Assembly (NCBI RefSeq): GCF_029846635.1
Contig: NZ_JARVTG010000001.1
Coordinates: 3,528,501 to 3,592,500 of the forward strand
Direction of reading: 5' to 3'
DNA: 64,000 nt
Origin: Pokkaliibacter sp. MBI-7
Lineage (GTDB): Bacteria > Pseudomonadota > Gammaproteobacteria > Pseudomonadales > Balneatricaceae
Shown piece by piece: positions 55,187 to 64,000 of the stretch (the first letter of the stretch is position 1; the number at the start of each line of letters is the position of its first letter). The notes below the pieces were generated by a model. It did no database searches, was not told the DNA's origin, and worked only from the letters and a program-made list of their open reading frames with translations. A program made the position numbers and the translations under genes.

Positions 55187-56242
55187 ATGACTGACGTATT
55201 TGAACACGAAGATGAGCTGATCACGGTGGATCAGCCGGTAATGGTGCTGTTAGTGGATGATCAGGCCATCATTGCCGAAGCGGTACGACGGGCACTGGCG
55301 ACCGAGTTCAATATCGATCTGCATTTCTGCTCTAACGCTGAACATGCCATCGATCAGGCGATCGAGATCAAACCGACTGTCATCTTGCAGGATCTGGTCA
55401 TGCCATCACTGGATGGCCTGTCACTGGTCAGGGCGTACCGGGCGCACCCCGCGACCCGCGATATTCCCATCATCGTGCTGTCCACCAAGGAAGAGCCGAA
55501 AATCAAGAGTGCCGCCTTTGCTGCCGGTGCCAATGATTATCTGGTCAAGCTGCCTGACGCCATCGAGCTGATTGCCCGTATTCGTTACCATTCACGCTCC
55601 TATCAGGCCCTGCAGCAGCGTGACGAGGCGTACCGTGCCCTGCGTCAGAGTCAGCAGCAGCTGCTGGAAACCAATCTGGTGCTGCAGCGCTTAACCCATT
55701 CTGATGGTCTGACAGCGTTGTCCAATCGTCGCCATTTTGATGATCATCTCGAAGGCGAATGGCGCCGTGCTCATCGCGACCAGACCTCCCTGTCGTTACT
55801 GATGATCGATATCGACTACTTCAAGCGATTCAATGACCAGTTCGGGCATATTGCCGGCGATGAAGCGCTGCAGCGGGTGGCTAACTGCATTGGTGAGAGC
55901 TGCAGCCGCCCCCATGATCTGGCTGCACGCTATGGCGGTGAGGAATTTGCGCTGATTCTGCCTTCTACCTCGGTGGCCGGAGTGAAGCTGATTGCAGAAA
56001 AAGTCAGGCGGCAGGTGGAAAAAATGGCGATCCCCCATGTGGCACCGAACGAAAACTCTGTTGTTACTGTCAGTATTGGCGCATCCTCCATTGTTCCCAA
56101 AGATGCGCGTCCGGCGCGTTTGCTGGTGGCTCTCGCTGACAGAGCCCTTTATGAGGCGAAGACCAGCGGTAAAAACCAGGTGGTGTTCCGTAATCAGGAC
56201 AACCTTGAGGATGGAGCTATGGACCCAGGTAGTTTCATCTGA
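55187..56242 (+). CDS. wspR: WspR-like receiver-GGDEF diguanylate cyclase
   Basis: 351 residues from ATG 55187; a TTG 15 bases upstream is a less likely start. The receiver at 20-140 has VDDQAII, phospho-Asp in VILQDLVMPSLDG and Lys in VKLPD. A helical linker of about 35 residues follows, then GGDEF with RYGGEEFALILP and an RPHD inhibitory site five residues before it. Linker and I-site match WspR, which makes c-di-GMP as phosphorylation-induced clusters. It is the last gene of the operon. Confidence 0.93.
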   Translation: MTDVFEHEDELITVDQPVMVLLVDDQAIIAEAVRRALATEFNIDLHFCSNAEHAIDQAIEIKPTVILQDLVMPSLDGLSLVRAYRAHPATRDIPIIVLSTKEEPKIKSAAFAAGANDYLVKLPDAIELIARIRYHSRSYQALQQRDEAYRALRQSQQQLLETNLVLQRLTHSDGLTALSNRRHFDDHLEGEWRRAHRDQTSLSLLMIDIDYFKRFNDQFGHIAGDEALQRVANCIGESCSRPHDLAARYGGEEFALILPSTSVAGVKLIAEKVRRQVEKMAIPHVAPNENSVVTVSIGASSIVPKDARPARLLVALADRALYEAKTSGKNQVVFRNQDNLEDGAMDPGSFI

Positions 56243-56286
56243 TCAGGCAGGCCGGGCTTTGCCTGATCGAGCTGGAAGGAGTGTGA

Positions 56287-57384
56287 ATGCGCCTGTTTCG
56301 TTGCCAGAGTTGCCAGCAAACGGTTTTTTTTGAAAATACCCACTGTGAACACTGCCGCGCACACCTGGGCTTTATCGCCGAGCATATAGAAATGACCGCT
56401 TTCAGTGCGGAGACTGATGAGGAGGCTGAATGCTGGCGTGATCAGATCCCCCATAGCGAGCGTATGTGGCGCTATTGCGGCAATCATGCCTATCAGGTCT
56501 GCAACTGGTTGGTCCCCGCTGACAGCGACTCAACACTGTGTGAGGCCTGTCGTCTCAATCGCACTATCCCTGATCTGGGTGATGCTGAAAGGCTGAACGG
56601 CTGGCGTGCAATAGAAATGGCCAAACACCGGCTGGTGTACGCACTGCTGCGTCTGAGGCTGCCGTTGCTGAGCAAACACGAAGACAGTGAGCGTGGCCTG
56701 GCCTTTGATTTTCTGGCAGATGCTGCTCCTGCTTTTCGTGAAGGACCGGGCGTACAGACCGGCCATGTACAGGGGGTGATTACCCTCAATATTGCCGAGG
56801 CTGATCCGGTAGCAAGGGAGGCCATGCGGCAGGACATGGCAGAACCCTATCGTACCCTGCTCGGGCATGTGCGCCATGAAAGTGGTCACTATTACTGGGA
56901 CCGGCTGGTTGCCAACAGCCAGTGGCTGGCGCCGTTTCGCGCACTATTCGGGGATGAGCAGCAGGACTACGCCCAGGCATTACAGCAACATTATCAGCAA
57001 GGCGCCCCACTGGACTGGCAGCAGCGTCATATCAGTGCTTATGCCAGCATGCACCCCTGGGAGGACTGGGCTGAAACCTGGGCTCACTATCTGCACATGG
57101 TGGATACGCTGGAAACGGCGTATGCCTTTGGGCTGACGATTAGCCCAGGGGCAAAGCCACAGGCGGAGCCTGACGCGGAAGTGGAGTGTGATCCCTATCG
57201 TCAGACAGATTTCGACACCCTGTTTGAGGCATGGTTACCGCTGACCTTTGCCGTAAACAGCCTTAATCGCAGTATGGGGCAGCCTGATCTCTATCCCTTC
57301 GTCATTTCTCCCTTAGTCGCCTCTAAAATGGACTTTGTCCACCGTGTTATCGCCGCCTCGGCTGTGCTTACAAAGGCGGTCTAG
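56287..57384 (+). CDS. Zinc-ribbon putative metallopeptidase
   Basis: 365 residues. The N-terminus has a zinc ribbon (CQSCQQTVFFENTHCEHC) and further Cys pairs near CEACRLN. An HExxH-type site, LGHVRHESGHYYW, lies at about residue 195, and a second conserved stretch, HPWEDWAETWAHYLHMVDT, may supply the third metal ligand. This fits the 'putative zinc-binding metallopeptidase' family of cytoplasmic proteins with unknown substrate. It lies 44 bases after wspR but is probably not part of that pathway. Confidence 0.8.
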   Translation: MRLFRCQSCQQTVFFENTHCEHCRAHLGFIAEHIEMTAFSAETDEEAECWRDQIPHSERMWRYCGNHAYQVCNWLVPADSDSTLCEACRLNRTIPDLGDAERLNGWRAIEMAKHRLVYALLRLRLPLLSKHEDSERGLAFDFLADAAPAFREGPGVQTGHVQGVITLNIAEADPVAREAMRQDMAEPYRTLLGHVRHESGHYYWDRLVANSQWLAPFRALFGDEQQDYAQALQQHYQQGAPLDWQQRHISAYASMHPWEDWAETWAHYLHMVDTLETAYAFGLTISPGAKPQAEPDAEVECDPYRQTDFDTLFEAWLPLTFAVNSLNRSMGQPDLYPFVISPLVASKMDFVHRVIAASAVLTKAV

Positions 57385-57402
57385 CCGAAGTAAGAAAGCG
57401 AA

Positions 57403-57423
57403 ACGGACTCCATGGGAGTCCGT
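57403..57423. terminator. Terminator between metallopeptidase and fliL-like genes
   Basis: Perfect 9-bp stem ACGGACTCC / GGAGTCCGT with a 3-base loop between two convergent genes. The T-rich flank is stronger on the minus strand (TTTCGCTTTCTTAC), so it mainly serves the fliL-like gene. Confidence 0.7.
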
Positions 57424-57446
57424 CTCTAACTGCAGGCGGCAGGTGC

Positions 57447-57875
57447 TTAGTCCTGCACGATAAAGCTCGGCATCAGCAGGTTGGTGATGTAGGCCTCTCC
57501 TTCTTCGTTGTTCAGTACATCCTGAGCGGTCTTCAACGCTTCCTGACGCAGTTTCTCCCGCCCTTCGACGGTTTTCATGTCCTCATCGGTCTGACGGCTG
57601 AACAGCAGCACCAGATCGTTGCGGATCTGCGCCGCGTGATATTTGACTAAAAAGGCACCCTGATCGGAACTTACCCGGAAACTGATGGTCGCTTTAATGT
57701 ACTTCAAATGGGGTCCGGGTTTACCGAAGTTGACGACCAGCGGATCATCGAACTCGACATAGAAGGCCTGGGGAGCCGCAGGCTTCTCTTCTTCAGAGGA
57801 CCAGGCCTGAGGCAGTGCCAGCAAACAGCAGAGCAACAGCAGCAGGCGAGAGAGAGGGTGGCGTAGGGTCGTCAT
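57447..57875 (-). CDS. fliL: FliL-like protein
   Basis: 142 residues from ATG 57875. Signal peptide or N-terminal membrane segment LLLLLCCLLALPQAWS, then a FliL domain with YVEFDDPLVVNFG, KYIKATISFRV and LNNEEGEAYITNLLMPSFIVQD. FliL stabilises flagellar stators. No other flagellar gene is nearby, and isolated fliL paralogues occur in several gammaproteobacteria. It may be a second copy beside the main flagellar operon. Confidence 0.8.
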   Translation of the reverse strand: MTTLRHPLSRLLLLLCCLLALPQAWSSEEEKPAAPQAFYVEFDDPLVVNFGKPGPHLKYIKATISFRVSSDQGAFLVKYHAAQIRNDLVLLFSRQTDEDMKTVEGREKLRQEALKTAQDVLNNEEGEAYITNLLMPSFIVQD

Positions 57876-58099
57876 GGTATGGGTGTCCTGACCAGTGTCG
57901 CAGGAAGTACAAAGCATCTGGCGATTACTATAAACGCACCGCTCCGGCTTCTCCAGTTTCAACCGGGCTTGCGCCAGCTTGTCAGCAGGTGGGTGAATAG
58001 CTAGTGTGGGCGGCAGTTTGCAGTAACGGCATGGGGCACAGTGTAAACAGCTGATGTTCAGGATTTAAGCGCTTTTATACGAAAAGAGGTTGGCAAGGA

Positions 58100-58588
58100 A
58101 TGGTAGTGGGTGATCGTGTCGTCAATGGTGTAGTCGCCGCAGGATGTGCAGCGATGCTGGCAACAGCCTTCTATATTGAAAACTTCATGGGGCTGGAGCC
58201 CTGCCCGTTGTGCCTGATGCAGCGTCTGGTATTTGCCGCAATCGGTCTTGTGTGTTTGCTCGGTTGTTTGCATAACCCGGGTCGTGGCGGGCAGCGTGGT
58301 TATGCTGGTGTGATGCTGCTGATTGCCCTGGCCGGAATCGGTCTGGCCTGGCGTCAGCTCTGGCTGCAGAGCCTGCCTCCAGAGGAAGTGCCTGCGTGCG
58401 GGCCGGGTATCTATTACATGCTGGATCGTTTCCCCCTTGGTGATGTACTGGCCAGCATGATCAAAGGTACAGGTGATTGCGCCGAGGTACAGTTGTTTCT
58501 CGGAGTCAGTATTCCGGTATGGTCGCTGCTGGCCTTTATTGGCTGTGCTGCCATCGCACTTTTCCAGATGTTCAGGCGTCGCGCCTGA
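58100..58588 (+). CDS. dsbB: DsbB disulfide-bond formation protein
   Basis: 162 residues, four transmembrane helices. The redox Cys pairs are in EPCPLCLMQR (CxxC) and in the second periplasmic loop (PACGPG and GDCAEV). It reoxidises DsbA and passes electrons to quinone. The ribosome site AAGG is better spaced for GTG 58106 than for ATG 58100, so the start may be two codons later. Confidence 0.95.
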   Translation: MVVGDRVVNGVVAAGCAAMLATAFYIENFMGLEPCPLCLMQRLVFAAIGLVCLLGCLHNPGRGGQRGYAGVMLLIALAGIGLAWRQLWLQSLPPEEVPACGPGIYYMLDRFPLGDVLASMIKGTGDCAEVQLFLGVSIPVWSLLAFIGCAAIALFQMFRRRA

Positions 58589-58724
58589 ACTGCAGTGGCT
58601 CTTTGTATCCCCTGCGGCGCGTCTTCATTTAGGTAATTTATGACAGGATTGCCCCAGCTGATACGTTGGCAGTTGCAGTACAACTTGGTAGAGTGCTGTA
58701 AGCGTAAGTACAAGGGGCCTTGCT

Positions 58725-59204
58725 ATGTTGGAAAAATGTGAGTCAGCCAAGGAGCGTTGGGGTGGAGTCAGCGACCTGATCGACGCCTGGTTGCAGGATC
58801 GTCAGGAAGTGCTGGTAGCCTACTTCAACTGTTCGCGGCGCGACCACGACAAGAGCCTGCATGCTCGTGTGCAGAAGTTGTGCTCATGGCTGGTCGATTA
58901 TGCGTCCAAAGGCCATTTCGAGATCTATGAATTGCTGCTGCAAGAGGCAGAGCAGTTCAATGATGGCGGACTTGAGCTGGCTGCCACGCTGATGCCCAAG
59001 GTGGAGTCCACCACCCAGATTTTGCTCGACTTCAATGATGACTTCAGCAGTGAAGATGACATGACTCTGGCACAGGAAGAGGGCCTGCCTGATCGCCTGT
59101 CGGAGTTGGGTGAAGTGCTGGAAGAGCGCTTTGGCCTGGAAGATCAGCTGATCGAACTGCTGCACTTCATTCATCGCGATCGTATCGCCGACGAAGTGGT
59201 GTAA
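58725..59204 (+). CDS. rsd: Anti-sigma-70 factor Rsd/AlgQ
   Basis: 159 residues, AAGGGG upstream. The helical Rsd/AlgQ fold shows as KERWGGVSDLIDAWLQDRQEVLVAYF and CSWLVDYASKGHFEIYE. It binds region 4 of the housekeeping sigma factor and lowers its use in stationary phase; in pseudomonads, AlgQ also affects alginate. The dsbB-rsd neighbourhood is common in Pseudomonas-like genomes. Confidence 0.93.
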   Translation: MLEKCESAKERWGGVSDLIDAWLQDRQEVLVAYFNCSRRDHDKSLHARVQKLCSWLVDYASKGHFEIYELLLQEAEQFNDGGLELAATLMPKVESTTQILLDFNDDFSSEDDMTLAQEEGLPDRLSELGEVLEERFGLEDQLIELLHFIHRDRIADEVV

Positions 59205-59215
59205 AGTCAGTCCTT

Positions 59216-59250
59216 CCTTACCCTGCCGCTGCTGACTGGTATGGGTAAGG
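59216..59250. terminator. Possible terminator of rsd
   Basis: CCTTACCC and GGGTAAGG form an 8-bp stem with a 19-base loop, 12 bases after the rsd stop. No clear T run follows, so it is weak. The remaining 200 bases before ugpQ's end show no gene. Confidence 0.45.
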
Positions 59251-59447
59251 AGGTTCTAATGGCGTCGATGATGTACACCACCTCTATTTGTATAAATATC
59301 CCTCTGCGTTTCTCGTCTCTTTTCCCTGATCTTCATTTCTTATCCATGGCTTGCTGACGGCGTTTGCTGTTTGTGCCATCACATTGCAGATCATCATGTC
59401 GCAGGAGAGTGGGCTGCGCCCGGCGAAGCCGATACGCAGCGTAGGTG

Positions 59448-60167
59448 TCAGCTGAGGAAAGCGGGAGGGTTGTCGGTGATGATCGCATCCATGCCCCAGG
59501 CCCAGTGTTTGGCCACTAATTCTGGTTCATTGGCGGTATAGCAATAGAGCTGATAGCCCGCGCTCTTGATCGCCTTGGCCTGCTTGTAGCTCAGCTGGCT
59601 GTAGTCACAGTGCAGACTGTAAGCGTTGATAGCCCGCAGTTCGCTCTCCCAGTTGGCAGGAATACCTTCATACAGCTGGCCAAGAGGGTAACGACATTGC
59701 AGTGCTCTGCAGCGCAGCAACGCGCCGTGATTGAAACTGGAAATGACCAGCATCTCGGGTTCTTGCCAGTATTTGTTCAGCAGTGCCAGTGTAGGGTCGA
59801 CAATCCGGGGATAATCACTGCCTTCGTATTTGATCTCCAGATTCAGACCCATGCCCAGGCTCTGGATCAGCTGTACCGCATCCAGCAGGGAGGGGATACG
59901 CTCCTGACTGAAGATCGGGTCGAACCAGCTGCCTGCATCCAGGCTTTTAAGATAGTCCCAGCTGGCTTCTTCGAGCAGCCCTTTGCCGTTGCTGCAGCGT
60001 TCCAGAGTGTCATCGTGGAAAATCACCAGTGAGCCATCATTGGTGACAGATACATCAATCTCTACCCAGGTGGCGCCGGTTTCAAAGGCCTTGCGAATAG
60101 AGGCCAGGGTATTCTCCGGGGCCAGGCTGGCTGCACCGCGGTGGCCGATGACACGCACATCTTGCAT
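59448..60167 (-). CDS. ugpQ: Glycerophosphodiester phosphodiesterase
   Basis: 239 residues. The GDPD active-site motifs are visible: IGHRGAASLAPENT at residue 7, EIDVSVTNDGSLVIFHDDTLERCSNGKG and NLEIKYE. It splits glycerophosphodiesters to glycerol-3-phosphate and an alcohol. No signal peptide, so it is cytoplasmic like UgpQ. It lies 129 bases after ugpC and completes the operon. Confidence 0.94.
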   Translation of the reverse strand: MQDVRVIGHRGAASLAPENTLASIRKAFETGATWVEIDVSVTNDGSLVIFHDDTLERCSNGKGLLEEASWDYLKSLDAGSWFDPIFSQERIPSLLDAVQLIQSLGMGLNLEIKYEGSDYPRIVDPTLALLNKYWQEPEMLVISSFNHGALLRCRALQCRYPLGQLYEGIPANWESELRAINAYSLHCDYSQLSYKQAKAIKSAGYQLYCYTANEPELVAKHWAWGMDAIITDNPPAFLS

Positions 60168-60296
60168 TCTTTCATTCCTTCGGCTGCGACGGCAGCGCTC
60201 AATGTTTGGCTTCCAGGAACGTGTTTACTTTCCGTCGTGGCCAGTCAGATCATATGAAAAGTGGTCTGGCTGGCCAGGGGCTGATCGTAACCCGTC

Positions 60297-61358
60297 CTAA
60301 ATTCGCTGTTGGGTGTTGATATCAAACAGATGCCACTGTTGCTGTGGCGCACGCAGGTAAAGCATCTGGTCAATGGCGGGTGTGAACGGTCCGGGTGCCC
60401 GTACTACAAGCAGTTCGCTGCGCCCTGCGGTATGGCCATAGATCAGACTCTCTGCACCAAGCGCCTCAACGGCTTTCACTTGCAGAGCAAAGTCGGCATC
60501 GCTCTCGCTACAGGGCTGCAGATGCTCGGGGCGAATCCCCCAGATCACTGCGCCTCGTACCTTCGTGTCAGCAGCCTGCAGGCTTACCTGTTCCGTCAGC
60601 TGCAGACCCTGATCGGTGATGGAAACAGGTAGCAGGTTCATTGAAGGGGAGCCGATAAACTCGGCGACGAAAGTGGTCGCTGGGCGCTCATACAATTCCA
60701 GTGGGCTGCCAATCTGTTCGGCATGACCCTTATTTAATACGACGAGCCGGTCAGCCAGGGTCATGGCTTCCACCTGATCGTGGGTCACGTACAGGGTGGT
60801 TGTACCAAGTTGGCGTTGCAACTGGCGTATTTCAACCCGCATCTGTACGCGCAACTTGGCATCCAGGTTGGACAGTGGCTCATCGAACAGAAATGCCTGA
60901 GGATGGCGAACCATAGCGCGGCCCATGGCCACACGTTGACGCTGACCCCCCGATAGCTGCTTGGGCTTGCGTTCAAGCAGGTCGGTCAGCCCAAGCAGGC
61001 GGGCGCTGTCCGACACCTTGCGCTGGATTTCGTCTTTACTGGCACCGCGATTACGCAGTCCGTAAGCCATGTTATCGAACACGGTCATATGGGGGTACAG
61101 CGCATAGTTCTGGAACACCATGGCAATATCGCGCTCTGCGGGTTCCTTTTCGTTCATGCGCTGGTTGTTGATCAGGAGTTCACCACTGCTGATGCTTTCC
61201 AGCCCCGCCACCATGCGTAGCAACGTAGACTTGCCACAGCCCGACGGGCCTACCAGTACAATAAACTCACCATCGGCAATATGCAGATCAATGGCAGGGA
61301 TAGCCTGGTAGCCGTTGGGGTAGGTCTTGCCGACCTGATTCAGTATTACTTCAGCCAT
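60297..61358 (-). CDS. ugpC: Glycerol-3-phosphate ABC transporter ATPase
   Basis: 353 residues. Walker A GPSGCGKST, signature LSGGQRQRVAMGRA, Walker B FLFDEPLSNLDAKLR and switch His in YVTHDQVEA. The C-terminal region (about 240-353) forms the OB/TOBE domain of CUT1 carbohydrate importers. It starts 6 bases after ugpE. It powers uptake of glycerol-3-phosphate or glycerophosphodiesters. Confidence 0.94.
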   Translation of the reverse strand: MAEVILNQVGKTYPNGYQAIPAIDLHIADGEFIVLVGPSGCGKSTLLRMVAGLESISSGELLINNQRMNEKEPAERDIAMVFQNYALYPHMTVFDNMAYGLRNRGASKDEIQRKVSDSARLLGLTDLLERKPKQLSGGQRQRVAMGRAMVRHPQAFLFDEPLSNLDAKLRVQMRVEIRQLQRQLGTTTLYVTHDQVEAMTLADRLVVLNKGHAEQIGSPLELYERPATTFVAEFIGSPSMNLLPVSITDQGLQLTEQVSLQAADTKVRGAVIWGIRPEHLQPCSESDADFALQVKAVEALGAESLIYGHTAGRSELLVVRAPGPFTPAIDQMLYLRAPQQQWHLFDINTQQRI

Positions 61359-61364
61359 GAGGAC

Positions 61365-62213
61365 TTATTTCTCCGTATCAACCAGGCCTTTGACAAACAG
61401 CTTCTGCATACCGACTACCACCAGTACTGGTGGCAGCATGGCCAGAATGGTGGTTGCCATAATGCTATTCCAGGCAATATCTCCTTCCGCCACGGACACC
61501 ATACGTTTGATGCTCATCACCAGGGTGTAGTAATGATCATCTGTCGTGATCAGCAGCGGCCAGAGATACTGGTTCCAACCGTAGATAAACAGGATGACAA
61601 ACAAGGCCGCGATATTGGTGCGTGACAGCGGCAACAGGATGTCTTTAAAGAAGCGCCAGGGGCCGGCACCGTCGATGCGGGCGGCTTCCACCAGCTCACC
61701 GGGAATGGTGAGAAAGCACTGCCGAAACAGGAAAGTCGCAGTGGCACTGGCAATCAGCGGCAGGGCGAGGCCGGTATAGCTGTTGAGCAGACTGAGATCG
61801 GCAACCACCTTATAGGTGGGGACGATACGTACCTCCACCGGCAGCATCAGGGTCATGAAGATGATCCAGAAACACAGCATGCGCAGCGGAAAGCGGAAGA
61901 ATACGATGGCATAGGCTGACAGGATGGAGATTGCTATCTTGCCCAGTGCGATGGCCAGTGCCATGACCAGCGAGTTGATCATCATCAGCCATACCGGTAC
62001 ATCCACACCGTTACCGGCGGCACTGAAAAGCACTTTCTTCCAGGTAATCCAGCCCTGGTCTCCAAACCACAACGGGATAACCCCCTGCTTGAACGCTTCT
62101 GCAGGGTGGGTTGAGGCGACCAGCGCGACCCAGATGGGGAGCGCGACAGCAATAATGCCGAGAATCAGGATGCAGTGACTGAACAGAGTCAGCCAGGGGC
62201 GACGTTCTATCAT
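61365..62213 (-). CDS. ugpE: Glycerol-3-phosphate ABC transporter permease UgpE
   Basis: 282 residues, six transmembrane helices. The EAA loop, EAARIDGAGPWRFFKDILLPL, contacts the ATPase. The start overlaps the ugpA stop by 1 base. With UgpA it forms the membrane channel. Confidence 0.94.
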   Translation of the reverse strand: MIERRPWLTLFSHCILILGIIAVALPIWVALVASTHPAEAFKQGVIPLWFGDQGWITWKKVLFSAAGNGVDVPVWLMMINSLVMALAIALGKIAISILSAYAIVFFRFPLRMLCFWIIFMTLMLPVEVRIVPTYKVVADLSLLNSYTGLALPLIASATATFLFRQCFLTIPGELVEAARIDGAGPWRFFKDILLPLSRTNIAALFVILFIYGWNQYLWPLLITTDDHYYTLVMSIKRMVSVAEGDIAWNSIMATTILAMLPPVLVVVGMQKLFVKGLVDTEK

Positions 62214-63088
62214 CAGTACTGGACCTTACGTTCGATATAGCGGAATTGGATGACCGTCATCACTCCGACAATCATCATCAGAATGACCGATTGCGCCGAT
62301 GAGCTGCCAAGATCAAGGCCGATAAAGCCATCGTCGTACACCTTGTACACCAGTATCTTGGTGCTCTGGCCGGGGCCGCCGCTGGTGGTGGCATCGATGA
62401 TGCCGAAGGTGTCGAAGAAGGCGTAGACCAGATTGACTACCAGTAGGAAGAAGGTGGTAGGGGAGAGCAGTGGGAACACCACGGTCCAGAAACGCTTGAA
62501 CGGGCTGGCACCGTCAATGGCCGCTGCTTCAATCAGCGAACGTGGAATAGCTTGCAGTCCGGCCAGGAAAAACAGGAAGTTATAGCTAATCTGCTTCCAG
62601 GTGGCGGCAATGACAACCAGAGTCATGGCCTGATTACCATTGAGAAAATGGTTCCAGTTGATGCCTATGGACTTCAGCCAGACGGCAATCGGTCCGGTGG
62701 AGGGATCAAACATAACCCACCACAGCACCCCGGCCAGAGCAGGGGCGACGGCATAAGGCCAGATCAGCAGCGTTTTGTAGATGATTTGCCCTCGCATAAC
62801 CCGGTCAGCCATAACAGCCAGCAGCAGCGCCAGCGCAATGCCGACAAACGCTACGGCAAAGCTGAAAAACAGGGTAGTGCCGATCGAAGCGTAATAAAGG
62901 GGGTCTTGCAGCAGGTGGCTGAAGTTTTCCAGACCAACAAATTCGCTGCTCAAGCCAAAGGCATCCTCCTGATAGAAGGCCTGCTTGACTGCCTGCCCTG
63001 CAGGCCAGAGGAAGAATATGGCGGTTACCAGTAGCTGCGGTAGTAACAGCAGCCAGGGGAGGGTTCGTTGCGGGAAAGTTACGGTCAT
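62213..63088 (-). CDS. ugpA: Glycerol-3-phosphate ABC transporter permease UgpA
   Basis: 291 residues from ATG 63088; a GTG 27 bases upstream is in frame but gives an unusual N-terminus. Six transmembrane helices with the EAA loop EAAAIDGASPFKRFWTVVFPL. It overlaps ugpE by 1 base and is preceded by the binding-protein gene. Confidence 0.94.
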   Translation of the reverse strand: MTVTFPQRTLPWLLLLPQLLVTAIFFLWPAGQAVKQAFYQEDAFGLSSEFVGLENFSHLLQDPLYYASIGTTLFFSFAVAFVGIALALLLAVMADRVMRGQIIYKTLLIWPYAVAPALAGVLWWVMFDPSTGPIAVWLKSIGINWNHFLNGNQAMTLVVIAATWKQISYNFLFFLAGLQAIPRSLIEAAAIDGASPFKRFWTVVFPLLSPTTFFLLVVNLVYAFFDTFGIIDATTSGGPGQSTKILVYKVYDDGFIGLDLGSSSAQSVILMMIVGVMTVIQFRYIERKVQY

Positions 63089-63171
63089 GGGTGCTGACTC
63101 ACTTCCGTAAGGCACGGCATCAGAACACTGACACGCCCCGAAGACAGGGCGGTCAGTATTCTCACGACACC

Positions 63172-64000
63172 TTACTTATTGGCTTTTTCGAACTTGCGCA
63201 GCAGTTCGTTACCACGTTTGACTGCTGTATCCAGCGCGGTCTTGGCATCTTGTTTGCCGCTCCACACGCTTTCCAGCTCTTCGTCGATGATGTCGCGGAT
63301 CTGGGCAAAGTTACCCAGACGCAGGCCTTTGGAGTTGACCGTGGGGGTACCTGAAGTCATCTGGATCACAGCGGTCTCGGTGCCAGGATTCTTGTCATAG
63401 AAACCCTGAGATTTGGTCAGGTCGTAAGCGGCCTGAGTGATGGGCAGGTAACCACTGAACTGGTGCCAGTCAGCCTGTACTTCAGGTTGTGACAGGTAGC
63501 TGAAGAACTTGGCCACCCCTTTGTAATGGTCGTTGGGTTTGCCTTGCATCGCCCACAGTGAAGCACCGCCGATGATAGTATTCAGCGGTTTGTCGATCTG
63601 GCTCTGCCAGTAGGGCAGCTGGCTTACACCAAAGGGAAAGCTGGCATTTTTCCTGATGCCTGAATACCCCGCAGAAGACTCGGTGTACATCGCACATTCG
63701 CCGCTGTAAAACTTCGCGGCGGCATCATTGGTGCGTCCACCGTACTGGAACACGCCTTCTTTCTGCCATTCAGCCATCTTGCTGATGTGCATAACCTGCA
63801 GCGGACCGTTGAAAGCCAGCTCGGCCTTGGTGCTCTTGAAACCATCGTCTTCGGTAGCGAAGGCTACGTTATGACGGGCGCTGAGGTTCTCCAGCTGAAT
63901 CCAGGATTGCCATGCAGTAGTGAAACCGCACTGTACGCCAGCGGCGCGCAGTTTTTTGCCTGCTTCGTCCATTTCTTCCCAGGTCTTGGGCGGCTCGACG
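63172..64000 (-). CDS. ugpB: Glycerol-3-phosphate-binding protein UgpB (5' end outside)
   Basis: The C-terminal 275 residues or so of a periplasmic binding protein; the frame is still open at the window edge (EPPKTWEEMDEAGKK). Features are GVQCGFTTAWQSWIQLENLSA, KFYSGECAMYTESSAGYSG and LNTIIGGASLWAMQGK, as in UgpB, with a Lys-rich C-terminus. The signal peptide lies beyond the window. As first gene, its promoter, perhaps PhoB-controlled, is not visible here. Confidence 0.92.
   Translation of the reverse strand, partial: VEPPKTWEEMDEAGKKLRAAGVQCGFTTAWQSWIQLENLSARHNVAFATEDDGFKSTKAELAFNGPLQVMHISKMAEWQKEGVFQYGGRTNDAAAKFYSGECAMYTESSAGYSGIRKNASFPFGVSQLPYWQSQIDKPLNTIIGGASLWAMQGKPNDHYKGVAKFFSYLSQPEVQADWHQFSGYLPITQAAYDLTKSQGFYDKNPGTETAVIQMTSGTPTVNSKGLRLGNFAQIRDIIDEELESVWSGKQDAKTALDTAVKRGNELLRKFEKANK

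Overview
The window is a GC-rich gammaproteobacterial chromosome segment. Wsp surface-sensing genes, Rsd, DsbB, FabV, a NasA-type transporter with a fused phosphatase/kinase, a Cop operon and an Ugp operon together suggest an Oceanospirillales- or Pseudomonadales-like environmental bacterium. The species cannot be named from the sequence.

Region 1 (1-16,540) is an accessory island built from Rhs polymorphic-toxin tips. Four Rhs 3' ends share a nearly identical GC-rich YD-repeat core ending in PNPVNWVDPLGL. Each then switches to a different AT-rich toxin tip, followed by a different immunity gene. Only the 3' end of the first Rhs lies in the window. The other three are headless, frameshifted, deleted between YD repeats, or split by an insertion sequence. 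After each toxin/immunity pair comes the same GC-rich block: a 121-codon gene with an LPD29-like domain, started by TTG, and usually a convergent gene of about 70 codons. One copy of the small gene is preceded by a structured leader whose repeats mimic the seqA/seqB/seqC layout of phage P4 CI and C4 antisense RNA. An IS256-family element (8-bp target duplication) and an IS903-type element (9-bp duplication) have inserted here. A strong terminator closes the island.

Region 2 (16,560-25,460, minus strand) has NAD salvage (nadV, nadM-Nudix), a cupin, a FIST-domain sensor cotranscribed with a PAS-GGDEF-EAL c-di-GMP enzyme, and fabV. A 15-unit hexamer repeat follows, lying upstream of fabV and downstream of copS.

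Region 3 (25,770-32,160) is a copper resistance locus: copRS on the minus strand, divergent from copABCD, with a cop-box-like site between them and five 72-bp Met/His-rich repeats inside copA.

Region 4 (32,180-43,290) is a signalling cluster: two large membrane or soluble histidine kinases, a lone receiver, an Hpt-REC-REC-GGDEF protein, a periplasmic amino-acid-type binding protein and a divergent membrane GGDEF-EAL protein.

Region 5 (43,490-46,940) is a nitrate uptake unit with a sigma-54-like promoter, an attenuator-type leader, the nitrate transporter and a PP2C-kinase fusion. Region 6 (47,090-56,240) is a complete wspABCDEFR set, which links surface sensing to c-di-GMP.

Region 7 (56,280-64,000) holds a zinc metallopeptidase-like protein, a FliL-like protein, dsbB, rsd and a minus-strand ugpBAECQ glycerol-3-phosphate operon that runs off the right edge. 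At least four c-di-GMP enzymes occur within about 37 kb, so this side of the island is rich in second-messenger control.
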